Below the pieces are notes generated by a model. The model was not told the DNA's origin. It saw only the letters and a list, made by a program, of their open reading frames with translations, and searched no databases. Positions 49,424 through 59,215 of a DNA stretch of 64,000 bases are shown here, piece by piece (within the stretch, counting starts at the first letter, position 1; every line of letters starts with the position of its first letter). The position numbers were made by a program, and so were the translations under genes. This stretch comes from Vulcanisaeta sp. JCM 16159 (GTDB lineage Archaea > Thermoproteota > Thermoprotei > Thermoproteales > Thermocladiaceae), in the NCBI RefSeq assembly GCF_001316265.1, contig NZ_BBDN01000012.1, positions 1 to 64,000 of the forward strand. The letters run 5' to 3'.

Positions 49424-50242
49424 ATGTCCTCAACCGCCACATTTGATATCAAGATTAAGTCTATACCAAGGGATCCGCGTAACACACTCATAATGGCATG
49501 CCCTGAACCATCATTGGCCTCCATAGTGGCCATTGAGTATCTCGTGGAGACACTCAAGATGGAGGAGATCGGTTCAATAAAGCCGAGGGGTCATGTACCT
49601 ATCGTCACCGTCATCGACGGTGCGGCCAAGTTACCCTATAGGTTATTCTTCGATAGGGAGCACGCAATCGTGGTGATTAGGCAGCATGTGCCGATTCCAC
49701 CAATGCTCTATAGGCAGTTTGTGGATAAAATACTGGATTGGGCTGAGGATAATGCCGTGGGCAAGGTCGTATGTCTGACCTCGACACCACTCCTTGACGA
49801 GCAAGAGAGCGATAATGTTTATTTTGTCTCTGAGGAAGAACATGTCGATGAGTATAAACAACTTGGCTTAATACCGCTTCGCGAAGCGACGATAACGGGT
49901 ATCGAGGCCGTATTCCTCGATTCAGTACTTTCCAGGAATATAAACGGTGTGTTACTACTTGCTGAATCAAAGGTATTAACCGCGATCAATAGGTTAATCG
50001 AGAGTGGTAAGTTATCGAGTCATAAGGATGTATTGACAATACTTAATCAAATGGTTGGTAGGTATGGACCCGACGTTACTGCGGCCCTAAAATTAGTTAA
50101 GGCATTAAGTAAGGTTGTTGGTTTTGATATACCTGCCGATAAGTTAGCCGAGCATGCAAGTAAGTATGCTTTCTTAATTGACAAAAACCTGGAAATGTAC
50201 ATGAAGCCGCCGAAGGAGGAGGAATTACCTGTATACTATTAA
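49424..50242 (+). CDS. PAC2-family protein (proteasome assembly chaperone-like)
   Basis: Intact, 272 residues. TLIMACPEPSLASIVAIEYL VETL, IGSIKPRGHVPIVTVIDGAA, VIRQHVPIPPMLYRQFVDKI LDWAED and IPLREATITGIEAVFLD match PAC2-domain proteins. In archaea PbaA/PbaB homologs bind the proteasome core or form homopolymers. Start after the preceding gene with 24 bases between. Confidence 0.8.
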   Translation: MSSTATFDIKIKSIPRDPRNTLIMACPEPSLASIVAIEYLVETLKMEEIGSIKPRGHVPIVTVIDGAAKLPYRLFFDREHAIVVIRQHVPIPPMLYRQFVDKILDWAEDNAVGKVVCLTSTPLLDEQESDNVYFVSEEEHVDEYKQLGLIPLREATITGIEAVFLDSVLSRNINGVLLLAESKVLTAINRLIESGKLSSHKDVLTILNQMVGRYGPDVTAALKLVKALSKVVGFDIPADKLAEHASKYAFLIDKNLEMYMKPPKEEELPVYY

Positions 50243-50271
50243 TCATTTTTAAGGAATTGATCAGGCATTCA

Positions 50272-51062
50272 CTAAAACACACACCTCACATAGCCGCCAT
50301 CAATCAGGATCATTGATCCATTTATATACGCAGCCCTATCACTGGCTAGGAAAGCAACCAAGTAACCGATTTCCTCAGGCCTTCCATACCTACCCGCCGG
50401 TATCTCCCTACTCCACGCCTTGATAACCTCATCAACACTAATACCCCTGGCCCTAGCTCCTCCTGTGCCAACTGGTTTATTCTCTCCGTCATTATGTAGC
50501 CCTGCATTATCCCATTAGCCGTTATTCCATACTGCCCATACTCAACAGCCAACGACTTAACTAAACCAGCTAGGCTAAGCCTGACGGTGTTCGAGAGTAC
50601 CAGGTTCGGTATTGGTTGCATAAGGGTTAGCGATGTTACATAAATCAACCTACCCCAACCCCTACTAACCATGTTATTAACGACACGCTTCGTGAGCCAC
50701 ACCGCACTTAGGAGTAGTAGTCTCGTCGCGTACTCCCAATCATCCTCACTCAATTGTGAGAATGTACCAGGCTTTGGAGGACCAGCATTGAAGACCAAGA
50801 TGTCTATGTTACTAAAGGTACTCATTGCCTCCTTGACGAGTCTATCTACGTCATCCTTAACCGTTAAGTCGGCCCTGACGGCTAACACCTCAGCACCACT
50901 CTCCTTAACAATGGTCTCCCTAGCCCTGGCGAGCTCATCCTCACGCCTGGCACTAATGACGACTTTAACGCCCTCCTGAGCGAGTACCCTGGCTATGCCA
51001 AGCCCAATACCCCTGCTTGAGGCTGTCACGAGCGCGACCTTACCCTTTAATCCCAGGTCCAT
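50272..51062 (-). CDS. short-chain dehydrogenase without canonical YxxxK, frame-broken
   Basis: ATG 51062 ([20 protein letters not shown]); the longer upstream start (51134) adds an unlikely tail. [10 protein letters not shown] binds NAD(P); [10 protein letters not shown] stands for NNAG. Where YxxxK should stand, the sequence is [20 protein letters not shown]: the Tyr and Lys are Asn and Arg. The frame breaks near 50460; corrected C-terminus reads [20 protein letters not shown] at TAG 50272-50274. A subgroup of SDRs annotated as ketoacyl-ACP reductase-like shares the SNxxR pattern. Activity is uncertain. Confidence 0.75.
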
Positions 51063-51167
51063 ACAGGTTAGCTTTGTATTTACCCCCTTATTCAATGTGA
51101 CCCTATAATTCGTTAATAACACATGTAATGCCAAGATTTATATTTTAGTGCCTTCACGTAAGTGGCG

Positions 51168-52166
51168 ATGAGTTCTCTTGAAATTGATTTGCGAAGGAAG
51201 GATCGGTACGAAGATATAATAAGGAGCATTAATGAATATGGATCATCGGTAAAGGAGTTGGTATTTGAGAATTTACCTGATGAATTAATGGTTCCATATC
51301 AGAGAATACGTGAATTATATATTCAAGAAACAACGAGGGGTAAGGGTAGGATTGACGTTAACTTCCTCATTCAATTATACATGAATGTACCCAAGACAGA
51401 GGAACTCCTGAGGTACCTACTGCTTGTCACGGTATTATTCACGGGGTTCCGAAACCTGAGAAATGAGGTGATATATAGGGTTATACGTAGGAATTACGAC
51501 ACGGTAGGCCGCCTAATCTCAAGCCCTGACTACTCATTAATTAATGACGTAAGTATGAAATTACTAAATGATTATGAGGGTGAGGGTATTAAGGGTGAGG
51601 ACATTCAGGAAGTAAGTAATGCGGTTCACAGCTTCGTTTATGGCCTAAGGAAGTTGATAAAGGCCTACGGAACAACACTACTCAGGTGGATACCCAAGTT
51701 CCGCGACATAAACGATTTTGAAAAGTCGCTACAAATGTTCTATCCACCGAGGACCAATGAGAGGAGGAAGAGGGCCATTAGGACGTTCATCAGGTGGGTA
51801 TCGCATGAAACCAACTTGCCAGTGGCGCTCGGCATAATTTCGAGGGGTGGGCATAGGCGCTATACTATGATTGCGGATGTTTATAGTACCATGGTCACAA
51901 TAAGGAGCGGCGCATTCCTAGCCCTGAATAACGATCACAGTATGAAGATACTAAATAAAATATTGGTTAACAAGGATGGTGGGGTTACAGTAAAGGTCGA
52001 TGAGGTTAAGGGGCTCGTTAGGGCAACAGGTAGGTTGAGCAATGACCCAATAACCTATGAGAGGGGTGCGTTCAGGATAGGGCATGAGTACTGCTCGCGT
52101 CTCAAGTGCGGTGAGTGCCCCTTAAATAAGGTCTGCATGAAGTTTACCTGGGTGAACGTTAAATGA
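51168..52166 (+). CDS. unknown protein with C-terminal 4-Cys (Fe-S) motif
   Basis: Intact, 332 residues, ATG 51168 (MSSLEIDLRRKDRYEDIIRS). Helical throughout. The end, CSRLKCGECPLNKVC (Cx4CxxCx5C), looks like the Fe-S loop of EndoIII-type glycosylases, and the middle (FYPPRTNERRKRAIRTFIRW) might be a helix-hairpin-helix region. No catalytic Lys/Asp pair identified. It overlaps the next gene by four bases (ATGA), so both are made together. A novel member of the HhH-GPD superfamily is possible. Confidence 0.6.
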   Translation: MSSLEIDLRRKDRYEDIIRSINEYGSSVKELVFENLPDELMVPYQRIRELYIQETTRGKGRIDVNFLIQLYMNVPKTEELLRYLLLVTVLFTGFRNLRNEVIYRVIRRNYDTVGRLISSPDYSLINDVSMKLLNDYEGEGIKGEDIQEVSNAVHSFVYGLRKLIKAYGTTLLRWIPKFRDINDFEKSLQMFYPPRTNERRKRAIRTFIRWVSHETNLPVALGIISRGGHRRYTMIADVYSTMVTIRSGAFLALNNDHSMKILNKILVNKDGGVTVKVDEVKGLVRATGRLSNDPITYERGAFRIGHEYCSRLKCGECPLNKVCMKFTWVNVK

Positions 52167-52432
52167 GCATAAACATGCCGGAGGACCTTAAGAAACTCAT
52201 TGAGGAAATAACAATGAACAAACTAGGCACAATTAAGGGCAAGATGGAGACTCTAAGCTTCGTCGACTCAGTGATTGAAGAGCTCAAAAGGAGGGGCATA
52301 ACTCTGAATGATGATATAGAAGCAATGGCAAGACCCTACGTTGTTGATATACTGTGGTCACTGAGGAAGAGGGGCATTGTAAACATGGATGAAGACCTAC
52401 TACACTTCTCATTGGCGAAACAGGAGTCTTAA
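52163..52432 (+). CDS. small helical partner of the Fe-S protein
   Basis: Intact, 89 residues. ATG overlaps the stop of the preceding gene. Mostly helical and charged: KKLIEEITMNKLGTIKGKME, VDSVIEELKRRGI and VVDILWSLRKRGIVNMDEDL; the C-terminal half could be a winged helix. Function unknown; coupling suggests a complex with the Fe-S protein. Confidence 0.6.
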   Translation: MSINMPEDLKKLIEEITMNKLGTIKGKMETLSFVDSVIEELKRRGITLNDDIEAMARPYVVDILWSLRKRGIVNMDEDLLHFSLAKQES

Positions 52433-52488
52433 CCAATACTAATAAATTGATTTAGCCAGTAAACAAAATGCCCCTGCATGCACCCACA

Positions 52489-52521
52489 CCAAGGCCCGCC
52501 CGGTCTTGGCCTGGGCGGGTC
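52489..52521. other. G/C-rich dual-hairpin element between convergent genes
   Basis: On the plus strand CCAAGGCC (52489-52496) can pair with GGTCTTGG (52502-52509), and CCCGCCC (52495-52501) with GGGCGGG (52513-52519). The two helices overlap, so they are alternatives, or form a pseudoknot. It reaches the stop codon of the metallophosphoesterase gene on the other strand. A terminator, 3' UTR structure or small RNA is possible. Confidence 0.5.
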
Positions 52522-53092
52522 ATAACTTATTTAATTCGGCATTGACGGTGCCATCCTCATAAACACTCACATTCGCGTAATAACCGTTAAATAATGGACC
52601 GGGATTGACAATTACGGTATTACCCAACTTATCAATGCCCCTTGATTCATGAACATGACCGCATAAAACAACCAGTGGCTTAACATCCTCAATCAATCTC
52701 CTCACAGACCTACTACCAATGTGCTCGCCATTCCAAGCCCTGTCTACACTCGTACCATGGGGTGGATAATGAGACACAAGTATTAATCTAGAACCAAGGT
52801 CCCTAATGCTATCCGCGGTAATTGGATAACCAGCCAGGTAAAATGACCCAATAGGTACCACACGCCCCTCAATTAGGTATTTTTGAACCCTTGATCTAAT
52901 GCCGTAAGGATCCATATTACCTATAACCGCATACACAGGCCCGCCATAATTACTTAATACGTCTAGTACCTCTGGATTTTCAAAATCGCCGCTTACGACT
53001 ATTGCATCAAAATTCCTGGCAATACTGCTTATTAATTTTATATATTGCATATCGCCATGAACATCAGATATATGCAATATTTTAATACCCAT
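52520..53092 (-). CDS. calcineurin-like metallophosphoesterase
   Basis: Intact, 190 residues. Motifs in order: HISDVHGD (metal 1), VVSGDFENPE, VIGNMDP (GNxD), SHYPPHG and CGHVHESRG. This is the single-domain YfcE/MJ0936 group, phosphodiesterases or phosphatases of uncertain substrate. The usual GNHD is GNMD. Start ATG 53092, divergent from the next gene. Confidence 0.9.
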   Translation of the reverse strand: MGIKILHISDVHGDMQYIKLISSIARNFDAIVVSGDFENPEVLDVLSNYGGPVYAVIGNMDPYGIRSRVQKYLIEGRVVPIGSFYLAGYPITADSIRDLGSRLILVSHYPPHGTSVDRAWNGEHIGSRSVRRLIEDVKPLVVLCGHVHESRGIDKLGNTVIVNPGPLFNGYYANVSVYEDGTVNAELNKL

Positions 53093-53162
53093 TAATATTT
53101 TACCGAGTTATAACACCTAAATTAAGTTTCCCCACTAGGTATTACTTAAAAATAATTATTAA

Positions 53163-53399
53163 ATGTTAATCACTATGACGCTGAAAACAAGTGGAAATAT
53201 ATCTACATGGCGTAAAGTGGTTGCTGGCATACTACTTGTGATACCATGGATACTATACACGTTATTACCGATATATAACATGGTACAGCCTGAGCTTGGC
53301 GGTGTGCCATTCTTTTACTGGTTCCAAACACTATGGTTAGTAATATCATCAATACTCTTCATAACCGCAGTGCTATTGCTTTACCCCAGTAAGAGGTGA
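53163..53399 (+). CDS. small membrane partner of the Na+/solute symporter (DUF3311-like)
   Basis: Intact, 78 residues, two helices (VVAGILLVIPWILYTLLPIY, LWLVISSILFITAVLLLY). The short polar loop between helices, then FYWFQTLWLV, is typical of DUF3311 proteins, which lie directly before SSS carriers. The next gene starts four bases later. Start may be the ATG at 53175. Confidence 0.75.
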   Translation: MLITMTLKTSGNISTWRKVVAGILLVIPWILYTLLPIYNMVQPELGGVPFFYWFQTLWLVISSILFITAVLLLYPSKR

Positions 53400-53403
53400 T
53401 GGG

Positions 53404-54929
53404 ATGAGCACAGTGAGCCCACTGGTTGGCCCCTTGGGTTGGGGTTTATTCCTCGGGTTCTTCGTGATATTCGTATTCCTGGCTTCTATGGCGCCAGGTG
53501 GCGTAGGGGTGACCTCAGTCAATTACACGAGTGGGCTTTGGCTGGTCGTAGGCTAGGTACATTCCTTGTCTGGTTCCTGGTTGGCGCCGATCTCTATACG
53601 GCCTATACATTCGTTGCAGTACCATCTGGCGTGTTTGCCAGCGGTGCTCTTTACTTCTATGCTGTCCCATATGTAGCCACGGTATTTGCACTGGCCGCAG
53701 TTACAATGCCAGCACTCTGGAGATGGAGTAGGCTAAGGAATTATGTTACAGCTGCCGACTTCGTTCAGGATAGATTCAAGAGCAAGTTACTGGCTGGCTT
53801 CATTGCCGCCACCGGAGTTGTTGCCGAGTTCCCATACATAGCCCTACAAATAGTTGGCATGCAGGCCGTACTTACGATAATGCTCCTTGGCATTGTTAAG
53901 AACGTAAAGCTCGTCAGTGATATCGCATTGACGATATCCTTCATAATACTAGCCGCGTTTACATACACCAGTGGGCTTAGGGGCGCCACATTAACGGCTG
54001 TGTTTAAGGACGCACTCGTGTTCCTAGGCGTCATAGCCATACTTGCTGCTGCGCCCTTCGCAATACCAGGTGGCTTCGCAACGGCCTTTAAGGCCGCGAC
54101 GCTCAAGGCACTACCAACAGGTGTCTCCACGCTTAAGGACCCATTCTTCATAACATACACAACACTCTGGGTTGGCAGTAGCCTAGCCCTATACCTATAC
54201 CCACACTCAATTAATGGCGCCTTAAGTGCCGAGAGCGATAGGAAGCTGGCAATGAGCACGGCGCTTCTCCCAATATACGGCATCGCACTAGCATTGCTCG
54301 CCATGTACGGCATATTAATATACGGAAGCTCAGAGGCAATGAAGATACTAAGCCTATTCCCACCATCTAGCAGGGGTATCCTGGTAATACCGACGCTCGC
54401 CGTGACAACGCTACCCGAGTGGTTGGCTGCTTTAGCCTTACTGGGCGTATTTGTTGGTGGTCTCGTACCTGCGGCGATAATGGCGATGGCTCAGGCAAAC
54501 CTACTGGTTAGGAACATAATTAAGCCGCTTTACCCAAGGATAACGCCTCAGGGTGAGACCAGGGCCGCTAAATGGGCATCCGTCATCTTCAAATTCCTGG
54601 CGCTCGGCTTCGTATTTATCGTACCTGCGACATACGCAATCTGGCTTCAGCTATTGGGCGGTATAATAATCACGCAGACCTTACCTGCCATATTCCTAGG
54701 CCTAGTTACGGATAAACTCGATAAATACTCCCTCATGACTGGCTGGGCTGTCGGTTTGGGACTTGGCGTTTACCTATTCGTAACGCCCCACAAGCCAGCC
54801 GCGATGTCTCCGTTATACCCAATAGCTGGGCATTTGGTGTACATAGCCGTTATAGCGCTGACAATTAACCTACTAATAGTCCTCATCGGTACTGGCATTG
54901 CCATGGCAATCAGGGGAGGAAGGACCTAA
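53404..54929 (+). CDS. sodium:solute symporter (SSS family), frame-broken
   Basis: ATG 53404 (MSTVSPLVGPLGWGLFLGFF). One base near 53485 links this start to the long frame (GFYGARWRRGDLSQLHEWAL AGRRLGTF), giving about 508 residues and 13 helices. FLVGADLYTAYTFVAVPSGV FASGA and LWVGSSLALYLYPHSINGAL are SSS signatures, as in acetate, pyruvate or lactate carriers. Substrate unknown; monocarboxylates are likely for this subtype with a DUF3311 partner. Confidence 0.85.
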
Positions 54930-54981
54930 TGCAATAGAGCTAAGAAATGTTTATTTACTCAAAATCACAATCACTCATTTC

Positions 54982-55886
54982 GTGGTCTTGGTAAGGGTTA
55001 TTGAGAAGTCAGACCTGTACCTAAAGGCCGTCGTGGATGGGGTTACACCGCCGCTTGTTAACTCACTACGTAGGGTCCTCATCTCCGACGTTCCCGTCTT
55101 AGCGATTGACGAGGTGATAATATTGGATAACACCTCCGTGCTTTATGACGAGGTACTCGCGCATAGGCTATCCATGATACCAATAAAGACGGACCTAAAG
55201 AAGCTGCCGAAGATCGAGGAGTGCGAGCAGGAATTAGTCGACCCAAGCCTATGCCAGGTTAGGTTTGAGCTTAATATTGAGGCTAAGGAACCAGTGGTGG
55301 TTTACAGCAGGGACTTGAAGTCGGATGACCCCGAGGTTAGGCCCGTTTATGAAGATATTCCAATTGCTAAGTTAGTGCCTGGGCAGAAGATAGTCCTCGA
55401 GCTTATGCCAGGCTTGGTAGGGCTAGGAGTCACGCCAAGTGGCAGGCGGGTTTGGCGTCGTATTACTACTACCCGAAGGTTAGCGTTGTTAGTAGAGCCG
55501 ATGATAAGTGCAGGGTTTGCCTTGAGGTGTGTAACGGCGCCCTTGAGATTAAGGATGATGGCTCGATAATTATTAATGACGTGCTCAAGTGCACCTTCAA
55601 TAAGTGGAAGACCTGTGAGCAGGTATGCTCGGCATTGAAGGTTGATTGGGATGAGAATAAGTACGTGTTTTGGGTTGAGAGTTTCGGTAATATGCCCGTT
55701 GAGGATATGGTTAGGGAGGGCTTCAGGATTCTTAAGGGTAAGTTCCAGGAATTCGTTAGCGAGCTGGAGCTTGAACTATCAAGGGGATCAGCACCGGGTA
55801 GTGAATTAGTTGCTGGGGAGACCGAGGAATCAACGCAAATGTCTGGCGAGGAATTTGGTACTGAGGAGGAATCAACCGAGGAATAG
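54982..55886 (+). CDS. rpoD: RNA polymerase subunit D, frame-broken
   Basis: Frames 54898-55569 and 55452-55886 join near 55430. I choose GTG 54982 (VVLVRVIEKSDLYLKAVVDG); the open frame reaches into the upstream symporter, which is unlikely. GVTPPLVNSLRRVLISDVPV LAIDEV is the alpha-like dimerisation motif. KCRVCLEVC and CTFNKWKTCEQVC are the cysteines of the Fe-S domain of archaeal RpoD. An acidic tail (GTEEESTEE) ends it. Corrected length about 301. First gene of the rpoD-rpl18e-rpl13-rps9-rpoN cluster. Confidence 0.93.
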
Positions 55887-55944
55887 GGGCATAGTATTTA
55901 CGGCTGCGAATTATTTAAAAAGGGTTGCGTCAACGTTAACACGC

Positions 55945-56313
55945 ATGCCGCCAAATCCAACGGGTCCCACTAATGTGGAACTTCGTATGTTGATTAGATT
56001 CCTTAGGCGCGCGGCCAATGAGTATAAGGCCGCTATTTGGGATTACGTTGCTGACCTCCTTGAGAAGCCCACTAGGCGTAGGGTTGAGGTTAATGTCAGT
56101 AAGATAAATAGGCTCGTTAATGATGGTGATGTGGTTGTTGTGCCAGGTAAGGTGCTTGGTTATGGCGTACTAAGTAAGAAAGTCACAATAGCCGCCTGGT
56201 CCTTCTCCAGGGGCGCCCTTAATGCCATTAAGAGGGCTGGTGCTGAGGCGATAACAATATCTGAGCTTGTTAGGAGGAATAATAGGGGTAGTAACGTTAA
56301 GGTAATAATTTAG
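55945..56313 (+). CDS. rpl18e: ribosomal protein L18e
   Basis: ATG 55945 (MPPNPTGPTNVELRMLIRFL), 122 residues. LIRFLRRAANEYKAAIWDYV ADLL and VPGKVLGYGVLSKKVTIAAW SFS are L18e signatures. The open frame extends upstream into rpoD, but this ATG matches the family start. Located 58 bases after rpoD. Confidence 0.95.
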   Translation: MPPNPTGPTNVELRMLIRFLRRAANEYKAAIWDYVADLLEKPTRRRVEVNVSKINRLVNDGDVVVVPGKVLGYGVLSKKVTIAAWSFSRGALNAIKRAGAEAITISELVRRNNRGSNVKVII

Positions 56314-56323
56314 GGTGGTGATC

Positions 56324-56890
56324 ATGAGCAGTAAGGTAATTGTCGTAGAGAGGAACCCGCCTGAACTGAATGAAATCGTTGTTGATGCTACGAATCATGT
56401 CGTTGGTAGGCTCGCCTCAGTGGTGGCTAAGTGGGCGCTTGAGGGTAGGAGAGTGGTCATTGTCAATGCGGAGAAAGCAGTCATTACTGGAGACTTTAAC
56501 ATGGTGCTTAATTGGTACAAGACAAGGATAAGCGAGTGGTTGACGCATTATAACCCCGAGAAGGCTGGTCCAAAGATTCCTAGGAAGCCTGACAGGATAC
56601 TGAGGAGGGTTGTCAGAGGTATGCTTCCAAGGAAGGAGTTTAGGGGTAGGCAGGCGTATAGGAGGGTTAGGGTTTTCATGGGTGTTCCGCCGCAGTACAT
56701 GAATGTTGATAAGGTGGTAATAAAGGGCGCATTATTATCTGTTAGGCCTGGCGCTAAGTACGTGACGCTGGAGGAGCTTTGGAGCCACATAGAGCCTAAG
56801 CAGTATGAGGCTTGGAGGAAGGCTAAGGAGGCTTGGGAGGCTAGAATGGCGAAGCTTAAAAAGGCTGAGAGTAAGGGTGGTAATGCATGA
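56324..56890 (+). CDS. rpl13: ribosomal protein L13 (uL13)
   Basis: ATG 56324 (MSSKVIVVERNPPELNEIVV), 188 residues. DATNHVVGRLASVVAKWALE and VRGMLPRKEFRGRQAYRRVR VFMG are conserved. A few bases after the L18e stop; its end overlaps rps9 by four bases (ATGA). C-terminal Lys-rich tail. Confidence 0.95.
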   Translation: MSSKVIVVERNPPELNEIVVDATNHVVGRLASVVAKWALEGRRVVIVNAEKAVITGDFNMVLNWYKTRISEWLTHYNPEKAGPKIPRKPDRILRRVVRGMLPRKEFRGRQAYRRVRVFMGVPPQYMNVDKVVIKGALLSVRPGAKYVTLEELWSHIEPKQYEAWRKAKEAWEARMAKLKKAESKGGNA

Positions 56891-57363
56891 GTGAGCAGGG
56901 TAGTGAATCAACGGCTTTACCCAGGTCTGTACCTAACGCCACTGTTCAGGAGGTAGCTGGGGCTAGGGTTGTAATTGCCGTTGGTAAGAAGAAGACCGCC
57001 ATAGCCAAGGCAGTGGTTAGGCCTGGAATTGGCAGGGTTAGGGTCAATGGCGTCCCAATCGAGATCTGGCCCATTGAGATGGCTAGGATGAGGATGATGG
57101 AACCACTGCTACTCGCGGGTAAGGAGTTGACGAGTAAGGTGGACATTGATGTTACAGTGAGGGGTGGAGGTTTTATGGGGCAGGCAACCGCCGTTAGGAT
57201 GGCAATCGCCAGGGGCTTGGTCGAGTACTTCCAGAACTCGAAGTTGCTTGAGCTTTACATGACATATGACCCGTCAATGATCAAGGGAGACCCGAGGAGG
57301 ACCGAGCCCAAGAAACCAGGTCTAAAGCATGCTAGGTCGAAACGTCAGAAGGCATATAGGTGA
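56887..57363 (+). CDS. rps9: ribosomal protein S9 (uS9)
   Basis: Intact, 158 residues. A roughly 25-residue archaeal-type N-terminal extension precedes VIAVGKKKTAIAKAVVRPGI GRVRVNG; ends RSKRQKAYR, the C-terminal tail that reaches the decoding site. Translationally coupled to rpl13. Confidence 0.96.
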   Translation: MSEQGSESTALPRSVPNATVQEVAGARVVIAVGKKKTAIAKAVVRPGIGRVRVNGVPIEIWPIEMARMRMMEPLLLAGKELTSKVDIDVTVRGGGFMGQATAVRMAIARGLVEYFQNSKLLELYMTYDPSMIKGDPRRTEPKKPGLKHARSKRQKAYR

Positions 57364-57400
57364 ATTTCCCTACTTCCTATTTCTAATTTCATTGCAAAAA

Positions 57401-57410
57401 TAATTTAAAG
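57401..57410 (+). promoter_or_regulatory. TATA box for rpoN
   Basis: TAATTTAAAG lies 22-31 bases before the ATG of rpoN (57432), so rpoN can be expressed apart from the ribosomal cluster. Confidence 0.55.
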
Positions 57411-57431
57411 GGGCTCATTACTGCGTACCTA

Positions 57432-57659
57432 ATGATTGTACCCATTAGATGTTGGACCTGTGGGCGACCACTCGGTCATTTATGGGAACCATTTAAGCAG
57501 AGGGTCTTAAACGGCGAAAATCCTGAGAAGGTCCTCGATGACCTTGGTGTCACACGTTATTGCTGCAGGAGAACGTTACTCGCCCACATCGAGCTTATTG
57601 ATAGGGTTCTTGAGTATCTAAAATCGAGAGTGAGTAAGTTAATAAAATATAATATATAG
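57432..57659 (+). CDS. rpoN: RNA polymerase subunit N (Rpb10)
   Basis: Intact, 75 residues. [20 protein letters not shown] and [17 protein letters not shown] give the CxxC...CC zinc bundle. Usual for the rpoD cluster. The rpoK gene that often follows in archaea is not here. Confidence 0.97.
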   Translation: MIVPIRCWTCGRPLGHLWEPFKQRVLNGENPEKVLDDLGVTRYCCRRTLLAHIELIDRVLEYLKSRVSKLIKYNI

Positions 57660-57701
57660 TCCTAGATAGTACTACTTTTAACACTCTTAAATGGTGCTAA
57701 G

Positions 57702-57712
57702 ACTTAAATATA
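57702..57712 (+). promoter_or_regulatory. TATA box for LSm
   Basis: ACTTAAATATA, 22-32 bases before the ATG at 57734; supports that ATG as the true start rather than ATG 57774. Confidence 0.6.
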
Positions 57713-57733
57713 GGCTTTCTCGACACGTCATTA

Positions 57734-57980
57734 ATGGAAAGGCCACAACAACCAATGAAGGTACTGCAAAAAAATGGTTGGTAAGCACATAACCATAAGG
57801 CTTAAGAACAATAAGGTATTGAGGGGTGTTCTCGTGAATTACGACGACTGCATGAACCTAATAATTGACGAAGGCGAGGAACTCGATCAGAAGGGTGAGA
57901 ATGTGGTTGTTAAATACGGTAGATTAGTGATTAGGGGTACGCAAGTGCTGTATATAACGTCTGAAGAAACAATGGGGTGA
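57734..57980 (+). CDS. Sm-like (LSm) RNA-binding protein, frame-broken at A7
   Basis: From ATG 57734 the frame reads MERPQQPMKVLQK and hits an A7 run (57768-57774). Removing one A gives KMVGKHITIRLKNNKVLRGV, joined to the frame 57774-57980. Sm1 is ITIRLKNNKVLRGVLVNYDD CMNLII and Sm2 YGRLVIRGTQVLYI. The first 13 residues form the usual N-terminal helix, which would be lost if translation began at 57774. Corrected length about 81. Heptameric ring binding U-rich RNA. It overlaps the end of the AdoMet synthetase leader. Confidence 0.92.
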
Positions 57981-57985
57981 GGGGC

Positions 57986-59215
57986 ATGGCCAGGACAATA
58001 ACGATAAATACAATAGATAGAAAACCTGTTTCAGAATTGAATGTGGAGTTAGTGGAGAGGAAGGGCCTTGGGCACCCAGACTACATAGCGGATGCTTCGT
58101 CCGAGGCCGTTAGCAGGGCCTTGTCTAATTACTACCTTGAGAAGTACGGTATAATCCTACATCATAACGTAGATAAGGTACTCATTGTTGGCGGCCAGGC
58201 TAATCCACGGTTTGGCGGTGGCGATATTATTCAACCAATATACATACTCGTCGCTGGTAGGGTAACAACTGAGGTTAGGACCGCCACAGGCGTTGAGAAG
58301 GTGCCGATAGGCACAATAATAATATCGGCAATTAGGGATTGGATTAAGAATAACTTTAGGTTCCTTGATCCGGATAAGCACGTAGTAATTGATTATAGGG
58401 TTGGCATGGGCTCGACCGACTTAGTTGGTGTTTATGAACTTGGTGTTAAGGCGACGAGGATACCGTTAGCCAATGACACTTCAATTGGTGTTGGGTTTGC
58501 GCCATTAACTGACACAGAGAAGCTAGTGCTTGAGACCGAGAGACTGCTTAACTCCAGGGAGTTTAAGGCTAAGCTTCCTGAGGTTGGTGAGGACGTTAAG
58601 GTAATGGGGCTGAGAATCGGCAAGGACGTTAAGTTAACGATAGCCTCAGCAATAATTTCATCCCTAGTTAAGGATAAGGATCACTACCTAAATATTAAGG
58701 AGGAGATCAAGAATAAGGTACTTGACCTAGCCGCAAAAATCGCGCCTAATCTAACTGTTGATGTGACCGTTAATGCCGCCGACAAGCCAGAGCACGGTAT
58801 ATTCTACTTAACGGTAACTGGCACGTCTGCGGAACACGGCGATGATGGCGCCACCGGACGTGGTAATAGAGCTAACGGCTTAATAACACCCATGAGGCCC
58901 ATGACCATGGAGGCCACGGCAGGCAAGAACCCAGTTAGCCACATTGGTAAGCTCTACAACGTACTTGCCAATAAGATTGCTGAGAGGATCTATGGCGAGG
59001 TTAAGGGATTGAAAGAAGTCTACGTCTACCTATTAAGCCAAATTGGTAAGCCAATTAATGAGCCATTGGTTGCAAATGTGGAGGTTCTTCCAGAGTCTGG
59101 CGTCACATTGAGTGGTGAGGTTAGGAATGAGATCGATGGCATAGTTAATGAGGAGCTCGAGAACATAACATCACTAACCGAGCTCGTAGTTAGGAGTAAG
59201 GTGTCGTTATTCTAA
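57986..59215 (+). CDS. mat: S-adenosylmethionine synthetase, archaeal type
   Basis: Intact, 409 residues from ATG 57986 ([20 protein letters not shown]). [54 protein letters not shown] and [17 protein letters not shown] are archaeal MAT signatures. Makes AdoMet from Met and ATP; the window has several AdoMet users (two radical SAM, Tsr3). Probably coupled to LSm, whose stop lies five bases before the start. Confidence 0.96.
   Translation: MARTITINTIDRKPVSELNVELVERKGLGHPDYIADASSEAVSRALSNYYLEKYGIILHHNVDKVLIVGGQANPRFGGGDIIQPIYILVAGRVTTEVRTATGVEKVPIGTIIISAIRDWIKNNFRFLDPDKHVVIDYRVGMGSTDLVGVYELGVKATRIPLANDTSIGVGFAPLTDTEKLVLETERLLNSREFKAKLPEVGEDVKVMGLRIGKDVKLTIASAIISSLVKDKDHYLNIKEEIKNKVLDLAAKIAPNLTVDVTVNAADKPEHGIFYLTVTGTSAEHGDDGATGRGNRANGLITPMRPMTMEATAGKNPVSHIGKLYNVLANKIAERIYGEVKGLKEVYVYLLSQIGKPINEPLVANVEVLPESGVTLSGEVRNEIDGIVNEELENITSLTELVVRSKVSLF

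Noticed and set aside
53765-54313. 182-codon minus-strand frame over the sodium symporter
   Set aside because: Antisense shadow of a membrane-protein gene; no independent signals.
57734-57980. Programmed frameshifting at the A7 run of LSm (also Rio2 and the 32408 membrane protein)
   Set aside because: A7 and T7 are slippery, but the same contig has many breaks at non-slippery sites, so sequence error explains all of them more simply.
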